Shown piece by piece: positions 7,030 through 14,483 of a stretch of 44,069 nt of DNA (positions are counted from its first letter, which is position 1; the number at the start of each line of letters is the position of its first letter). The notes beneath the pieces are model-generated. The model saw only the letters and a program-made list of their open reading frames with translations. It made no database searches and had not been told where the DNA came from. Made by a program: the position numbers and the translations under genes. This DNA comes from Chlamydiales bacterium. GTDB taxonomy: Bacteria > Chlamydiota > Chlamydiia > Chlamydiales > JAAKFR01. The stretch lies in contig JAFIGI010000038.1 in the NCBI GenBank assembly GCA_020831465.1, forward strand, positions 1-44,069, written 5' to 3'.

Positions 7030-7569
7030 TTAAGGACAGCGTCCTCCAGGACAACCTCCTGCTGGAGCAAACACCTGGGGCGGACAAGCCGGTGGGCATG
7101 CTGCAGGGCACTCACGTTTCCAGTAGTACCTTGGAACAGTGTAGTACTCAGGCTCGTAGTAGAATTTCTTACAAGTCTTGAAATCCTCTACTTGGTAGTA
7201 CTGAGGAACATAGCGACACTTTTGTTCGCAGTAGTATTCTGGAACATAACGGCACTTCTGAACCTGTACAGTGTAGTACTGAGGAACATACCGGCAACGC
7301 TGAACATCGTAATGTTCAGGAACGTATCGGCAGCATGTCTTAGGGCATGGGATACATTCTTCGTAGCATCTCTGATGATAGCGGCACTGCGGTATATGCT
7401 GTACGTACTTACAGTAGCACTCCCCGGCGGGTTGCTCTACTGGACATGCCGGTGGGCAAGCAGGTGGGCAAGCCGGTGGACATGCCCCCGATGGGCATGC
7501 TGCAAATAGGTTAGGAACTGCAAAGAGTCCTACTAACAGAGCACCAATAAATCCTACTTTCTTTAACAT
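7030..7569 (-). CDS. secreted Cys/Tyr-rich repeat protein (CRYVPxYY repeats)
   Basis: The 179-residue protein starts with a clear signal peptide (MLKKVGFIGALLVGLFAVPNLFA, cut before ACPSG). The mature part has three zones: a Cys-Pro-Ala repeat (PPACPPACPPACP), a core of at least four units of the form CRYVPxxY spaced 12-14 residues (CCRYVPEHYDVQR, CRYVPQYYTVQVQK, CRYVPEYYCEQK, CRYVPQYYQVEDF) plus a variant FYYEPEYYTVPRYY, then a second CPPACPP tract and GCPGGRCP. Such high Cys suggests disulfide cross-linking in the envelope, as chlamydial elementary bodies do with their Cys-rich proteins. The C..YVP..YTV pattern recalls the YTV-domain proteins of Planctomycetes, a sister phylum; this is a resemblance, not a proven relationship. 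A strong GGAGG precedes the start. Confidence 0.85.
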   Translation of the reverse strand: MLKKVGFIGALLVGLFAVPNLFAACPSGACPPACPPACPPACPVEQPAGECYCKYVQHIPQCRYHQRCYEECIPCPKTCCRYVPEHYDVQRCRYVPQYYTVQVQKCRYVPEYYCEQKCRYVPQYYQVEDFKTCKKFYYEPEYYTVPRYYWKRECPAACPPACPPQVFAPAGGCPGGRCP

Positions 7570-7886
7570 AAGGATTCCTCCCTTTTTTCAGTAGATTCAT
7601 TTAAACAGTTTGTGCGGATACACAAAACTAACTATAAAACCTACTTACATTCATATTAGTATTCTCAAAAGCTTATATTCAAATAAATTATAAAATAATT
7701 TTATTCCTTAAACTATTTTTATTAATTCTTTAGAAAAAAAGGAGTTATGTACTGAATATGAAGAACTTAAGGTTTAACAACCTGAAAACTCGATTATTGG
7801 ATTTTTCCTCTTTTCGATCATAGGAAACTAATAAGATAAATATCTAAATGCGTATGACTTAATACCTGTTCCCGAGAAGAGGGTGC
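7570..7886. other. AT-rich spacer, no gene seen
   Basis: These 317 bases have no supported coding frame. The part next to 7569 must hold the promoter of the Cys-rich gene, but no convincing -35/-10 pair can be picked among the many A/T runs. Confidence 0.5.
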
Positions 7887-8060
7887 TTAACGATCTAGGG
7901 CTTCATATCCATAATATTCACCATGATGGAGCCCTTTCTGTTCACAGTTGATCCAACAGTTGCGCATCCCCCTGTGATCGTAATGGCTTCGATGAGATGG
8001 GACAGAGGCATAAACTTGGCTAAAAACGATTAAAGTCAACAAAAAGAAAGACTTAAGCAT
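7887..8060 (-). CDS. 57-residue secreted peptide
   Basis: A short gene encodes a signal peptide (MLKSFFLLTLIVFSQVYA) and a mature part of about 39 residues rich in His, Tyr, Gly and Arg with two Cys (CWINC). The start is marked by AAGGAGG six bases before the ATG, which is what separates it from the longer open frame that continues to 8459. It follows the trehalase gene on the same strand after about 95 bases that include a hairpin. Function unknown; the two Cys could pair with envelope proteins such as the product at 7030. Confidence 0.72.
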   Translation of the reverse strand: MLKSFFLLTLIVFSQVYASVPSHRSHYDHRGMRNCWINCEQKGLHHGEYYGYEALDR

Positions 8061-8123
8061 AAAAAACCTCCTTGTCCCCTTTAGACAGCCGAAGAGAGAA
8101 AAATGTTCAAAAGGTTCTCCACT

Positions 8124-8154
8124 ATATAGTCGATTAAGTTTGAATCGACTATAT
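8124..8154. repeat. 12-bp perfect inverted repeat (hairpin)
   Basis: ATATAGTCGATT and AATCGACTATAT flank a 7-base loop directly after the trehalase stop. It may act as a weak terminator or mRNA stabiliser between trehalase and the small secreted gene; there is no strong T run. Confidence 0.55.
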
Positions 8155-9672
8155 TTACCTGCTTCTTGATTCGGCCTCTCTCTGCTCGAACATGCGGTAG
8201 CATTTCTTGTTGGGCGTCCACTCGTAAAAATAGAGGGCAACTCCGTTCGTCCATCCAAACCCACGCTGAAGGGGGTATTCGCCCTCTCCGGGAAGCTTTT
8301 CAGGATCGACGACATTGTATTTTTCGAGCATCTGGCCGGTGAGGGCGAACTCAAAATCGTTGACTTTGAGCCAGCGACGGACAATTTCACTTGCCAGTTC
8401 GAGATAGCCGTAGTTTCGCAGTCCGCAGACCGCGACCCATTGGAGAGGAGGCCATCCATTCGGATAATCCCATTGTTGGTCAGTCTCGACGAGTGTCGTT
8501 ACAAGTCCGCCCGGATATAAAAAGCGTTCTCGCAGGGTTCTTGCGACGCTCTCTGCCTGTTCCTCCGTTGCTAGATTAAATAAAAGGGGAAAGACTCCTG
8601 CAAGTGTGAAATGCGGGGTCCGTTTCCCCTTCACAAAATCGTAATCAAAGAAGTATTGCCGTTCATCATCCCAAAAATATTCCTGAATGGCAGCTCTTCT
8701 CCTCTCTGCTTGCTGGCGGTAGTAAAATGCTTTTTCGGTGCATCCTCTAGCTGAATAGAGATCTGCGAGAAGAGCCTCCTGATGATAGAGGAGGCAATTC
8801 AGGTCTACCTCTATTAGGTGGGTTGTGATAAATTGGCCCTCCTCATCTAGCCATCGAGAGCTGAAATCCCATCCCGACTCGGCTGTCGCGCGGACATTGT
8901 GATAGTAAGCGGCACGCCTCTCCTCAGGATAGAGAGAGGCATTGCAAATATCTTCCCGATACGACTCAGGTCTAGGCGTCCAACAGGCGTCGGAATATTG
9001 ATTGAGCTGTGTCGAGAGAACATAGCGCTGGGTCATCCAAAAAGAGTATTCTTTTTCGAGCTGACTCAGATAGGTTTCCGGTGAGTCGCTCAATAAAACC
9101 ATCAGAGAGAAAAAGGGAGGCTGCGAACGGCTCAAGTAGTAGCTGCGATTCCCGTTTGGGATAAATCCGTACAGGTCTATTAAATAGGCAAAATCGATGA
9201 GCATCCCCTCCATTAATTGATCTCGACCTGAAAGCGAGAGGCCTAGCATGGCAAAGAAGCTGTCCCAGTAATACATCTCGCGAAAGCGATCTCCTGAGAC
9301 GATATAAGGACGGGGAAGAGGGAGCAGAGTCGTGATCTCACAGCACGCCTTCAATGAAGAGCGTTGCAGTTGATCCCACATGCTCATTAGATACTCGCGC
9401 ATCGTCAAGCCGGTGCTTTCAACTGGTGGGGGTTCTTTGGGTAGAGTAAAATACCTTTTTAAAAAAGTTTGAAGATTTGCCGGGCACTCACTTTTATAAA
9501 TGCGTAGAATATCTTCAGGGCAGCAGATGGGTACTGCATCGACAAATGTTTTAGAATCGGGAAACGTTCTTTCCATCTGCACGTCGACAAACAGCTCACC
9601 CAAGGCAACTTCAGGTTGATAACCAAAGGCAAGGAGTGGAAAAAGAAAAAGGGCAATCAGATTTTTTTTCAT
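8155..9672 (-). CDS. treA: periplasmic trehalase (GH37)
   Basis: This 505-residue protein hydrolyses trehalose to two glucose molecules. A signal peptide (MKKNLIALFLFPLLAFG) sends it to the periplasm. GH37 signatures are visible: DRFREMYYWDSFF (128-140), QWDYPNGWPPLQ (400-411) and the Gly-rich GEGEYPLQRGFGWTNGV (462-478). The likely catalytic acid is D269 in ESGWDFSSRW and the base E450 in MLEKYNV, by analogy with E. coli TreA. It is somewhat shorter than E. coli TreA (565). The organism could use it to harvest trehalose, which amoebal and insect hosts contain; this use is inference. Confidence 0.96.
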   Translation of the reverse strand: MKKNLIALFLFPLLAFGYQPEVALGELFVDVQMERTFPDSKTFVDAVPICCPEDILRIYKSECPANLQTFLKRYFTLPKEPPPVESTGLTMREYLMSMWDQLQRSSLKACCEITTLLPLPRPYIVSGDRFREMYYWDSFFAMLGLSLSGRDQLMEGMLIDFAYLIDLYGFIPNGNRSYYLSRSQPPFFSLMVLLSDSPETYLSQLEKEYSFWMTQRYVLSTQLNQYSDACWTPRPESYREDICNASLYPEERRAAYYHNVRATAESGWDFSSRWLDEEGQFITTHLIEVDLNCLLYHQEALLADLYSARGCTEKAFYYRQQAERRRAAIQEYFWDDERQYFFDYDFVKGKRTPHFTLAGVFPLLFNLATEEQAESVARTLRERFLYPGGLVTTLVETDQQWDYPNGWPPLQWVAVCGLRNYGYLELASEIVRRWLKVNDFEFALTGQMLEKYNVVDPEKLPGEGEYPLQRGFGWTNGVALYFYEWTPNKKCYRMFEQREAESRSR

Positions 9673-9801
9673 AATTGACAGGATGAGAATTGCTCGAATT
9701 TATTTTCTTTATCTTCTCCATAAAAAGGATAGGTATAACATTTCAAGGAAATATTTTATTGGTGTCGCTGTCCAATAAATTTTTCATTTTCTACACAAAT
9801 T

Positions 9802-9818
9802 AGTGTACAAGCTACACT
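9802..9818 (+). promoter_or_regulatory. inverted repeat before hicA-like remnant (possible operator)
   Basis: AGTGTA and TACACT are perfect inverted 6-mers around a 5-base spacer, ending one base before the ATG of the remnant. Toxin-antitoxin operons often have such operators at the promoter. Confidence 0.4.
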
Positions 9819-9819
9819 C

Positions 9820-9948
9820 ATGAAAAAGGGCGAAATCTAGAAAATACTAAAAAGTTATGGTTGGCGTCTTAAACGACAAGGGGCAAATCATGAAATTTGG
9901 ACTATTTCAAATACAAGCGGACGATTGACTCCGTTATTAAGGCTTTGA
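9820..9948 (+). pseudogene. hicA-like toxin remnant
   Basis: From ATG 9820 the frame reads MKKGEI, a TAG stop (9838-9840), then KILKSYGWRLKRQGANHEIW, TISNTSGRL and a second stop at 9946-9948. The pattern K-x-L-K-x-x-G-W-x-L-x-R-Q-G-x-N-H-E-I-W fits HicA mRNA-interferase toxins, including the catalytic His in GANHEIW. The expected PRH...LAR...I.K end is not recognisable, although the same frame continues open to about 10061 (ending ILRRLRRLLK). No hicB is next to it. It is probably a dead toxin-antitoxin locus. The remaining bases of the 381-base gap (9673-10053) hold nothing else I can support. Confidence 0.5.
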
Positions 9949-10053
9949 AGATCTCTCTTTTATGAAGAATTGACGGGCACTTGGGCTTCAGCTACCCTCT
10001 TGCACATCCCCTACGAAGAACAACGTTCTATATTGCGCCGTTTGCGAAGATTG

Positions 10054-11361
10054 CTAAAGTAAATCCGAAGCCTTATGTAGGGGATGGAGCTTGTGGATTT
10101 CGTGTTGCTGGCGGCAGAATGTCTCTTTAATACAGAACAAAGATAGGAGCCCGGCAAGTGCATAGAGAAGAGGGATTAATGATAATCCGGCGACATAATC
10201 GGCTGAAGAAAGAGGCTCACCGGGAGAGGCGATATGCGCAGCTTCAATGATCGCGCCTGCGATGGAAGGAAAAAGGGCAGCAAAAAGCATCCCCCCGGCA
10301 TTGTTAAAACCCAAGGCGGCGGAATTGAGTTTCTGAGGCGTATGTTCAACGATTAGAGCGAACGCCAGACCCTGGGAAGAAGAGGCAAGACCCATTGTAA
10401 AAAAGATCGCGAGCAGAAGGAGGTAGTTATCGGGGCAAAAGTACAAAAGATAAATGGATGCGAAGGCCCCAAGGAAGCTAAAAAAAGAGAGAAAAGGTGT
10501 ACGCCTCTTCAGACTATCCGAAAATCTTCCAATCAGCGGGTTCCCGATTGCGTAGCCGACCCAAACCATTGAGACAATAAAGGCCGAATCCGTTTTTTCA
10601 AACCCTCTTGCTCGCAAAAAAGATGTTCCAAAGTAAGCTGCCACGATGGGAAGGGTGCAATAGAGAAAACTTGAACATAAAACCGTGTACCAGGCTTGCC
10701 GGTTTTTCATCAGTTCAAGCAACTTTCGCCTCAAAGGCTCGTGCGGTGTGATAAAGATGATCTCCTCCCTCTCCAACTTGGGTTTGTTACGCATAAAGAT
10801 GACCAGAAGGAGGGTCAAGAGGGCGCCAAATCCTCCTATATAGTTGAGGATCAACCTCCAATTTCCATCAAGGAGTTGAGTGACATAGGCTAGCGGCGCT
10901 CCGGCAACCATCGGCCCCGCCGCGCCTATAAAGAGTGCCAGTCCGCACAAAAAACCAAAATATTTCTTTGGAAACCAATTTAGTGCAAGGATGAGCAACG
11001 AGACAAAGGCAAAGGAAGAACCAAATCCGATCAATAAACGCGCTGCCAGAGCTGTGTAAAAGGAGGTCGCAAGTGAAAAAAGAAAGACGCCGATCGTACA
11101 GATCAAAGCCGCACCGGAAAGGATGATCCGCGTTCCGATTTTTTCAGTTAGGATTCCGACCGGAATCTGCATCGATCCATATGTCACATAATAGGCTGCA
11201 GCGACAATGGAAAACTGGCGGATCGTCAGATCGAGACTCTCTCTAACTTCGTCTGCGATCGTTCCTAAAAAAATACTGAGAAAGAAGTCGTAAAAGAAAA
11301 AAAGGATTGCAAGCGACCAAACAAAGATCCCGAAAAAGGAGATTTTTTTTGAGTCCTCCAT
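10054..11361 (-). CDS. MFS transporter (Pht/anion-symporter-like)
   Basis: The 435-residue protein has 12 predicted helices and an MFS motif after TM2 (GILTEKIGTRIIL). NWFPKKYFGFLCGLALFIGAAG in the TM4-5 region and GRFSDSLKRRTPFLSF in the second half are typical of the family branch rich in intracellular bacteria such as Legionella and Coxiella, where several take up amino acids or nucleosides. It lies 13 bases after the deacylase-like gene at 11375 on the same strand, so a joint role (uptake of an acylated amino acid followed by deacylation) is plausible. Substrate not determined. Confidence 0.9.
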   Translation of the reverse strand: MEDSKKISFFGIFVWSLAILFFFYDFFLSIFLGTIADEVRESLDLTIRQFSIVAAAYYVTYGSMQIPVGILTEKIGTRIILSGAALICTIGVFLFSLATSFYTALAARLLIGFGSSFAFVSLLILALNWFPKKYFGFLCGLALFIGAAGPMVAGAPLAYVTQLLDGNWRLILNYIGGFGALLTLLLVIFMRNKPKLEREEIIFITPHEPLRRKLLELMKNRQAWYTVLCSSFLYCTLPIVAAYFGTSFLRARGFEKTDSAFIVSMVWVGYAIGNPLIGRFSDSLKRRTPFLSFFSFLGAFASIYLLYFCPDNYLLLLAIFFTMGLASSSQGLAFALIVEHTPQKLNSAALGFNNAGGMLFAALFPSIAGAIIEAAHIASPGEPLSSADYVAGLSLIPLLYALAGLLSLFCIKETFCRQQHEIHKLHPLHKASDLL

Positions 11362-11374
11362 AGCCTTTCACACC

Positions 11375-12358
11375 TTAGAGATTAAATTCCCAATTTTCTG
11401 GAGAAACCTCATCTTCCGTCGGCGCCAATTCGACAATCGGGTCACCCTCATTAACTAACGGGAGAGTATTGAGCGTTAAAAGGATCCCCTGCTGAGGGGA
11501 GTAGATTTGAAATTTTTGCGAGGTACCGAAGGGATCGTAAATTTCCGCCAAGAGCTCTCCTTTTTTGACGAAGGCGCCGAGTTTTTTAAAGAGTTGGCAG
11601 AGTCCCGAACCGGGCGCTCGAAGCCAATTTCTAGAACGGACCTCGATAGGTTGATACTCAGTTTTTCCCTTGAGCTTCAGCATATCAAGGGACCGCATGA
11701 CGCGTAAAATTCCCTGAAAACCGCCGCGGATTCCCCTATCATCAAGCCTGAGTGGTTCGCCTGTCTGATAGATAAGAGTCGGAATCCCCTGCCCGTTTTG
11801 CCACAAAAGGCCTCTTTCGGATTGCGTATCGACAATCACAAAGGGTTGAAAGGAGCGAGCCATTTTTTCGGCTTCGGGAATTTTCATATTTGTTTGGATT
11901 TGCGGGAGGCAGCTTTGGTGAGGCTCGCCTGTGTGAATATCGATGCAATGGGTCGCCTTGCTCAAAATTTCATTTGTAAGATGGTGGGCGAGGCGGGCTG
12001 CGAACGAACCGCTTACCGAACCGGGAAAACTGCCGTCCAAGTCGCGCCTATCGGGAAGATTGCGCGTGAGGGTCATCAATCCATAAACATTAATGGCCGG
12101 AACTGCAATCAACGTGCCGCGCAAAGATTTTAAAAGTTGAGCGTTAAGGAGTTTGTGAATAATCGCGATTCCGTTCATCTCGTCTCCGTGGATCGCGGCG
12201 CACACGAGAAGACAGGGGCCTTCGCGCTTCCCGTGGATGATATGAATCGGGATGTGCATAGAGGTATAGGTCGAGAGTTCGGGAGTCGGCAAACCGAGCG
12301 TAAGCCGCTCTCCGGGTTGAATCAAAGTATTTCCAATTGTAAGTGGTTTATTTTTCAT
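11375..12358 (-). CDS. succinylglutamate desuccinylase/aspartoacylase-family deacylase
   Basis: The 327-residue protein is a zinc carboxypeptidase-like (M14-related) amidohydrolase. Zinc ligands are H57 and E60 in AAIHGDEMNG and H142 in CIDIHTGE. The substrate-site Asn-Arg pair is in NLPDRRDLDGSFPGS (100-114). A C-terminal beta domain (about 240-320) is biotinyl/lipoyl-like, with GAFVKKGELLAEIYDPFG and SPQQGILLTLNTLPLVNEGD. Family members remove N-acyl groups from amino acids (AstE, AspA) or act on related amides; a signal peptide is absent, so it is cytosolic. First gene of a pair with the MFS transporter. The exact substrate is open. Confidence 0.9.
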   Translation of the reverse strand: MKNKPLTIGNTLIQPGERLTLGLPTPELSTYTSMHIPIHIIHGKREGPCLLVCAAIHGDEMNGIAIIHKLLNAQLLKSLRGTLIAVPAINVYGLMTLTRNLPDRRDLDGSFPGSVSGSFAARLAHHLTNEILSKATHCIDIHTGEPHQSCLPQIQTNMKIPEAEKMARSFQPFVIVDTQSERGLLWQNGQGIPTLIYQTGEPLRLDDRGIRGGFQGILRVMRSLDMLKLKGKTEYQPIEVRSRNWLRAPGSGLCQLFKKLGAFVKKGELLAEIYDPFGTSQKFQIYSPQQGILLTLNTLPLVNEGDPIVELAPTEDEVSPENWEFNL

Positions 12359-12441
12359 ACTGTCAGATCATAAACGATTCTCTTTCATTTCTCAACCTAT
12401 AAGAAGTTTCTTGAATGGAAACTGTTAACTTATTATTTTTC

Positions 12442-12585
12442 AAACTTACGGCTGTGCGAGTTTTTTTTATGCAGAAGCGAGCGAGACAAAGCCGGGCCAA
12501 AGCGAAGCGGTCCGAACGAGGGCGGATTGATAGGGCAAAGACCCGGCGCTCCTGCATGGTAATAACTCGCACATGGCGTAAGCTT
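12442..12585. repeat. 144-bp inverted-repeat element upstream of the MOMP-like genes
   Basis: The left arm (12442-12479) and right arm (12547-12585) are imperfect inverted repeats of 38-39 bases. They share TGTGCGAGTT/AACTCGCACA (10 of 10) and ATGCAG..GCG/CGC..CTGCAT. The interior is GC-rich with a further CCGGG/CCCGG pair. The whole could fold into one long hairpin. It is unrelated to the element at 17274. It fills most of the gap between the divergent deacylase and the first MOMP-like gene. A TTGAAT-17-TATTTT pair at 12411-12439 would place the hairpin in the MOMP 5' leader. Confidence 0.7.
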
Positions 12586-12606
12586 AATGTAGAGTAGGAG
12601 TCTCGC

Positions 12607-13461
12607 ATGAGAAAGCACATCCTGACCATTTTCACGATCCTATTAATCCCGATAAGCGCGAAAGCCCTCCCGGTAGGAAATCCTTGGGATGCGAGTCTAA
12701 TATCGACCGGGGTCTTCTGGAATCGAGGGTTCGAACCCTTCGGTTACTATGACCCGTATTATGAATGTCTTGATTTTTTCAGCATCCGCATCGGCTTTTA
12801 CGGCGATTACGTTTTTAACCGCAAGTTTGCGATCGACGCCCCCGGCCGCGGCGAAACTATAAGCGAAACGCGCATCAACACGAACGGTGGTTTTTTGGCA
12901 CTGAATCTCTTTCATATAGCCGACTTATATGGCGTTTTTGGTTCAACCAACCTAGCATTCGAGACGCCGGAATCGGCTTTCGGCGTAGCAGATAACCGCA
13001 TCTATTACCTGGAAACCAATTCTAATATTTCCTTTACGGCGGGTGCGCGTGTCACTCTTTTCGAATTCTGCGACCTAGCGATCGGCGCCGACGGTAAATA
13101 CTTATATACCCGCCCGCGTCTCAACTCGGGAAGAAGGGAGGGAGGGCCTGTTGAATACTTTTCTGATTACATCCTTTATCAAGAGTGGCAGGTTAGCCTG
13201 GGAGCAGCTTACCGCGTCCCCATTTCCTCCACCGTCAAGGTGGTCCCCTATGCTGCCGTCGAATGGGCCCATGCGAAAATCGATTTTGACAATCTGACCA
13301 ACGAGCCACCCATACACGCCTTCCCCAATTTGAGAACTCCCCACAACTTTGGCTATGCGCTCGGTTTGACTATGGTGGGCTGGGAAAGGTGGAGCGCCAC
13401 TATCGAGGGGCGTTTTATCAACGAATTTGCGTTTTTTTTAAACATACAATTCCAAATCTAA
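12607..13461 (+). CDS. MOMP-like outer membrane porin
   Basis: The 284-residue protein has a signal peptide ending ISAKA and the mature start LPVGNPWDASLISTGVFW, which mirrors the start of Chlamydia MOMP (LPVGNPAEPSL...). It is followed by FFSIRIGFYGDYVFNRKFAI, matching the conserved 'S.R.G.YGD.VFDR' block. Alternating hydrophobic strands continue to the C-terminus, GRFINEFAFFLNIQFQI. Chlamydiaceae MOMP is about 390 residues, so this one lacks material, mainly in the loops. It would form a beta-barrel pore in the outer membrane. Only Cys48 (YECLDF) and Cys148 (EFCDLA) are seen, far fewer than in Chlamydiaceae MOMP. AGGAG precedes the ATG. It is first of a tandem pair. Confidence 0.88.
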   Translation: MRKHILTIFTILLIPISAKALPVGNPWDASLISTGVFWNRGFEPFGYYDPYYECLDFFSIRIGFYGDYVFNRKFAIDAPGRGETISETRINTNGGFLALNLFHIADLYGVFGSTNLAFETPESAFGVADNRIYYLETNSNISFTAGARVTLFEFCDLAIGADGKYLYTRPRLNSGRREGGPVEYFSDYILYQEWQVSLGAAYRVPISSTVKVVPYAAVEWAHAKIDFDNLTNEPPIHAFPNLRTPHNFGYALGLTMVGWERWSATIEGRFINEFAFFLNIQFQI

Positions 13462-13467
13462 GTCCCC

Positions 13468-14316
13468 ATGAAAAAAATCCTCTTATGCCTCTTTATGATC
13501 GTCCTTCCGCCTCTAAGCCTTATGGCGCTTCCCGTGGGGAACCCCGCAAGCGCAAATATGCTGATCCAGGGGGTCTATTGCCCGGGGCGATTCGATTATT
13601 GCGATTCTTTGAGATGGACCGATCTGTTCAGTCTGAGGGTCGGCTATTGCGGAGATTATACCTTTGACAGGAAGATGAAAGTCGATGCAAGTAATCGAAG
13701 CGCTCATCTGCGCAAAACCAAGATCTGTACGAACGCGGGGTACATTGCGATCAACTTCTTCGACAGGCTCGACCTCTACTCAACCCTGGGAGCGAGTTTC
13801 CTCAAGATCGAATCGCTTCGATCGGCTTTTTTGATCGAAGCCGACCCTAACGCTCTTTATTACATCGACACAACCTCTTCATTCTCTTATACCATCGGGG
13901 CCGATGCGGCCCTCTTCCACCTGGGGCGTTTTGTTTTCGGTGTCGATGGAAAGTACTTCTACACACGCCCAAAAATCGACGCGGTCCGTCTGGAAGAGGG
14001 ACCGCCCGACTACATCAACGCCCGTCTCAAATATACTGAATGGCAAATCTCTGCGGGTGTTTCCTACATCGTCCCGATTTCCTGCTGGATCGATGTCGTT
14101 CCTTACGGTGCCTTTAAATGGGCGTGCGCGAAAGGGGATTTCAATCGTGCGACGGAGACCTCCGAAACGCGCACATTTTTCGATATCAAGAATCTGCGAC
14201 ATCCCGGTTACGCCATTGGAGTGACGCTGACGGGATGCGCCAAATGGAATCTCACCATTGAAGGACGCTTTTACGATGAGTTAGCCTTCGACTTCAACAC
14301 GCAATTCCGGTTTTAG
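13468..14316 (+). CDS. MOMP-like outer membrane porin, second tandem copy
   Basis: The 282-residue paralogue of the preceding gene starts six bases after it. The signal peptide ends SLMA, the mature start is LPVGNPASANMLIQGVYC, then LFSLRVGYCGDYTFDRKMKV, and the barrel ends with aromatic TQFRF as outer membrane proteins do. It has more Cys than its twin (for example in VYCPGR, YCDS, YCGDY, ICTNAGY, SCWID, WACAK and GCAKW), so it could join disulfide networks. Only a weak Shine-Dalgarno is seen, so translation may be coupled to the first copy. The close but divergent sequences point to an old duplication. Confidence 0.88.
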   Translation: MKKILLCLFMIVLPPLSLMALPVGNPASANMLIQGVYCPGRFDYCDSLRWTDLFSLRVGYCGDYTFDRKMKVDASNRSAHLRKTKICTNAGYIAINFFDRLDLYSTLGASFLKIESLRSAFLIEADPNALYYIDTTSSFSYTIGADAALFHLGRFVFGVDGKYFYTRPKIDAVRLEEGPPDYINARLKYTEWQISAGVSYIVPISCWIDVVPYGAFKWACAKGDFNRATETSETRTFFDIKNLRHPGYAIGVTLTGCAKWNLTIEGRFYDELAFDFNTQFRF

Positions 14317-14431
14317 ATTATTATAGTCGATTTTTGATCGAAGCTCAAAATTTAAATTACTCTATTTTTGAAATAAGAACAATAATTGCGAATTTCAACA
14401 AAAATTTGTTTTATATAGTAGTAAATTTTTG

Positions 14432-14437
14432 TATAAT
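14432..14437 (+). promoter_or_regulatory. candidate -10 box (TATAAT)
   Basis: A perfect TATAAT, preceded directly by TG, lies 46 bases before the ATG at 14484 in very AT-rich sequence. The best -35 partner (TTTTAT, 17 bases upstream) is poor. Confidence 0.4.
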
Positions 14438-14483
14438 CAGAACTAACGCATTAGATAGTTACCCACCTTGGAGAAATACCATT

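Noticed and set aside
7192..7509. Plus-strand frame opposite the Cys-rich gene
   Set aside because: It is the complement of the CRYVP repeat and has no ribosome binding site; the repeat keeps several frames open.
7030..7569. Tandem DNA repeats considered as a CRISPR array
   Set aside because: The periodicity is protein-level (12-14 codons), units diverge and there are no constant repeats with unique spacers.
8061..8459. N-terminal extension of the 57-residue peptide frame
   Set aside because: It lies antiparallel-frame within the trehalase gene, while a strong AAGGAGG and a signal peptide mark the start at 8060.
9949..10053. Separate gene after the hicA-like remnant
   Set aside because: The frame is open to about 10061 but has no start codon or ribosome binding site; it is better seen as decayed sequence.
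12363..12635. Open frames on both strands in the 12.4-12.6 kb gap
   Set aside because: They run through the inverted-repeat element; open frames on both strands come from its base composition and show no protein pattern.
14334..14483. Longer start for the secreted OB-fold-like protein
   Set aside because: The extra 50 residues have no Shine-Dalgarno, lack a signal peptide at their own start and would bury the one beginning at 14484; the stretch also carries a TATAAT box.
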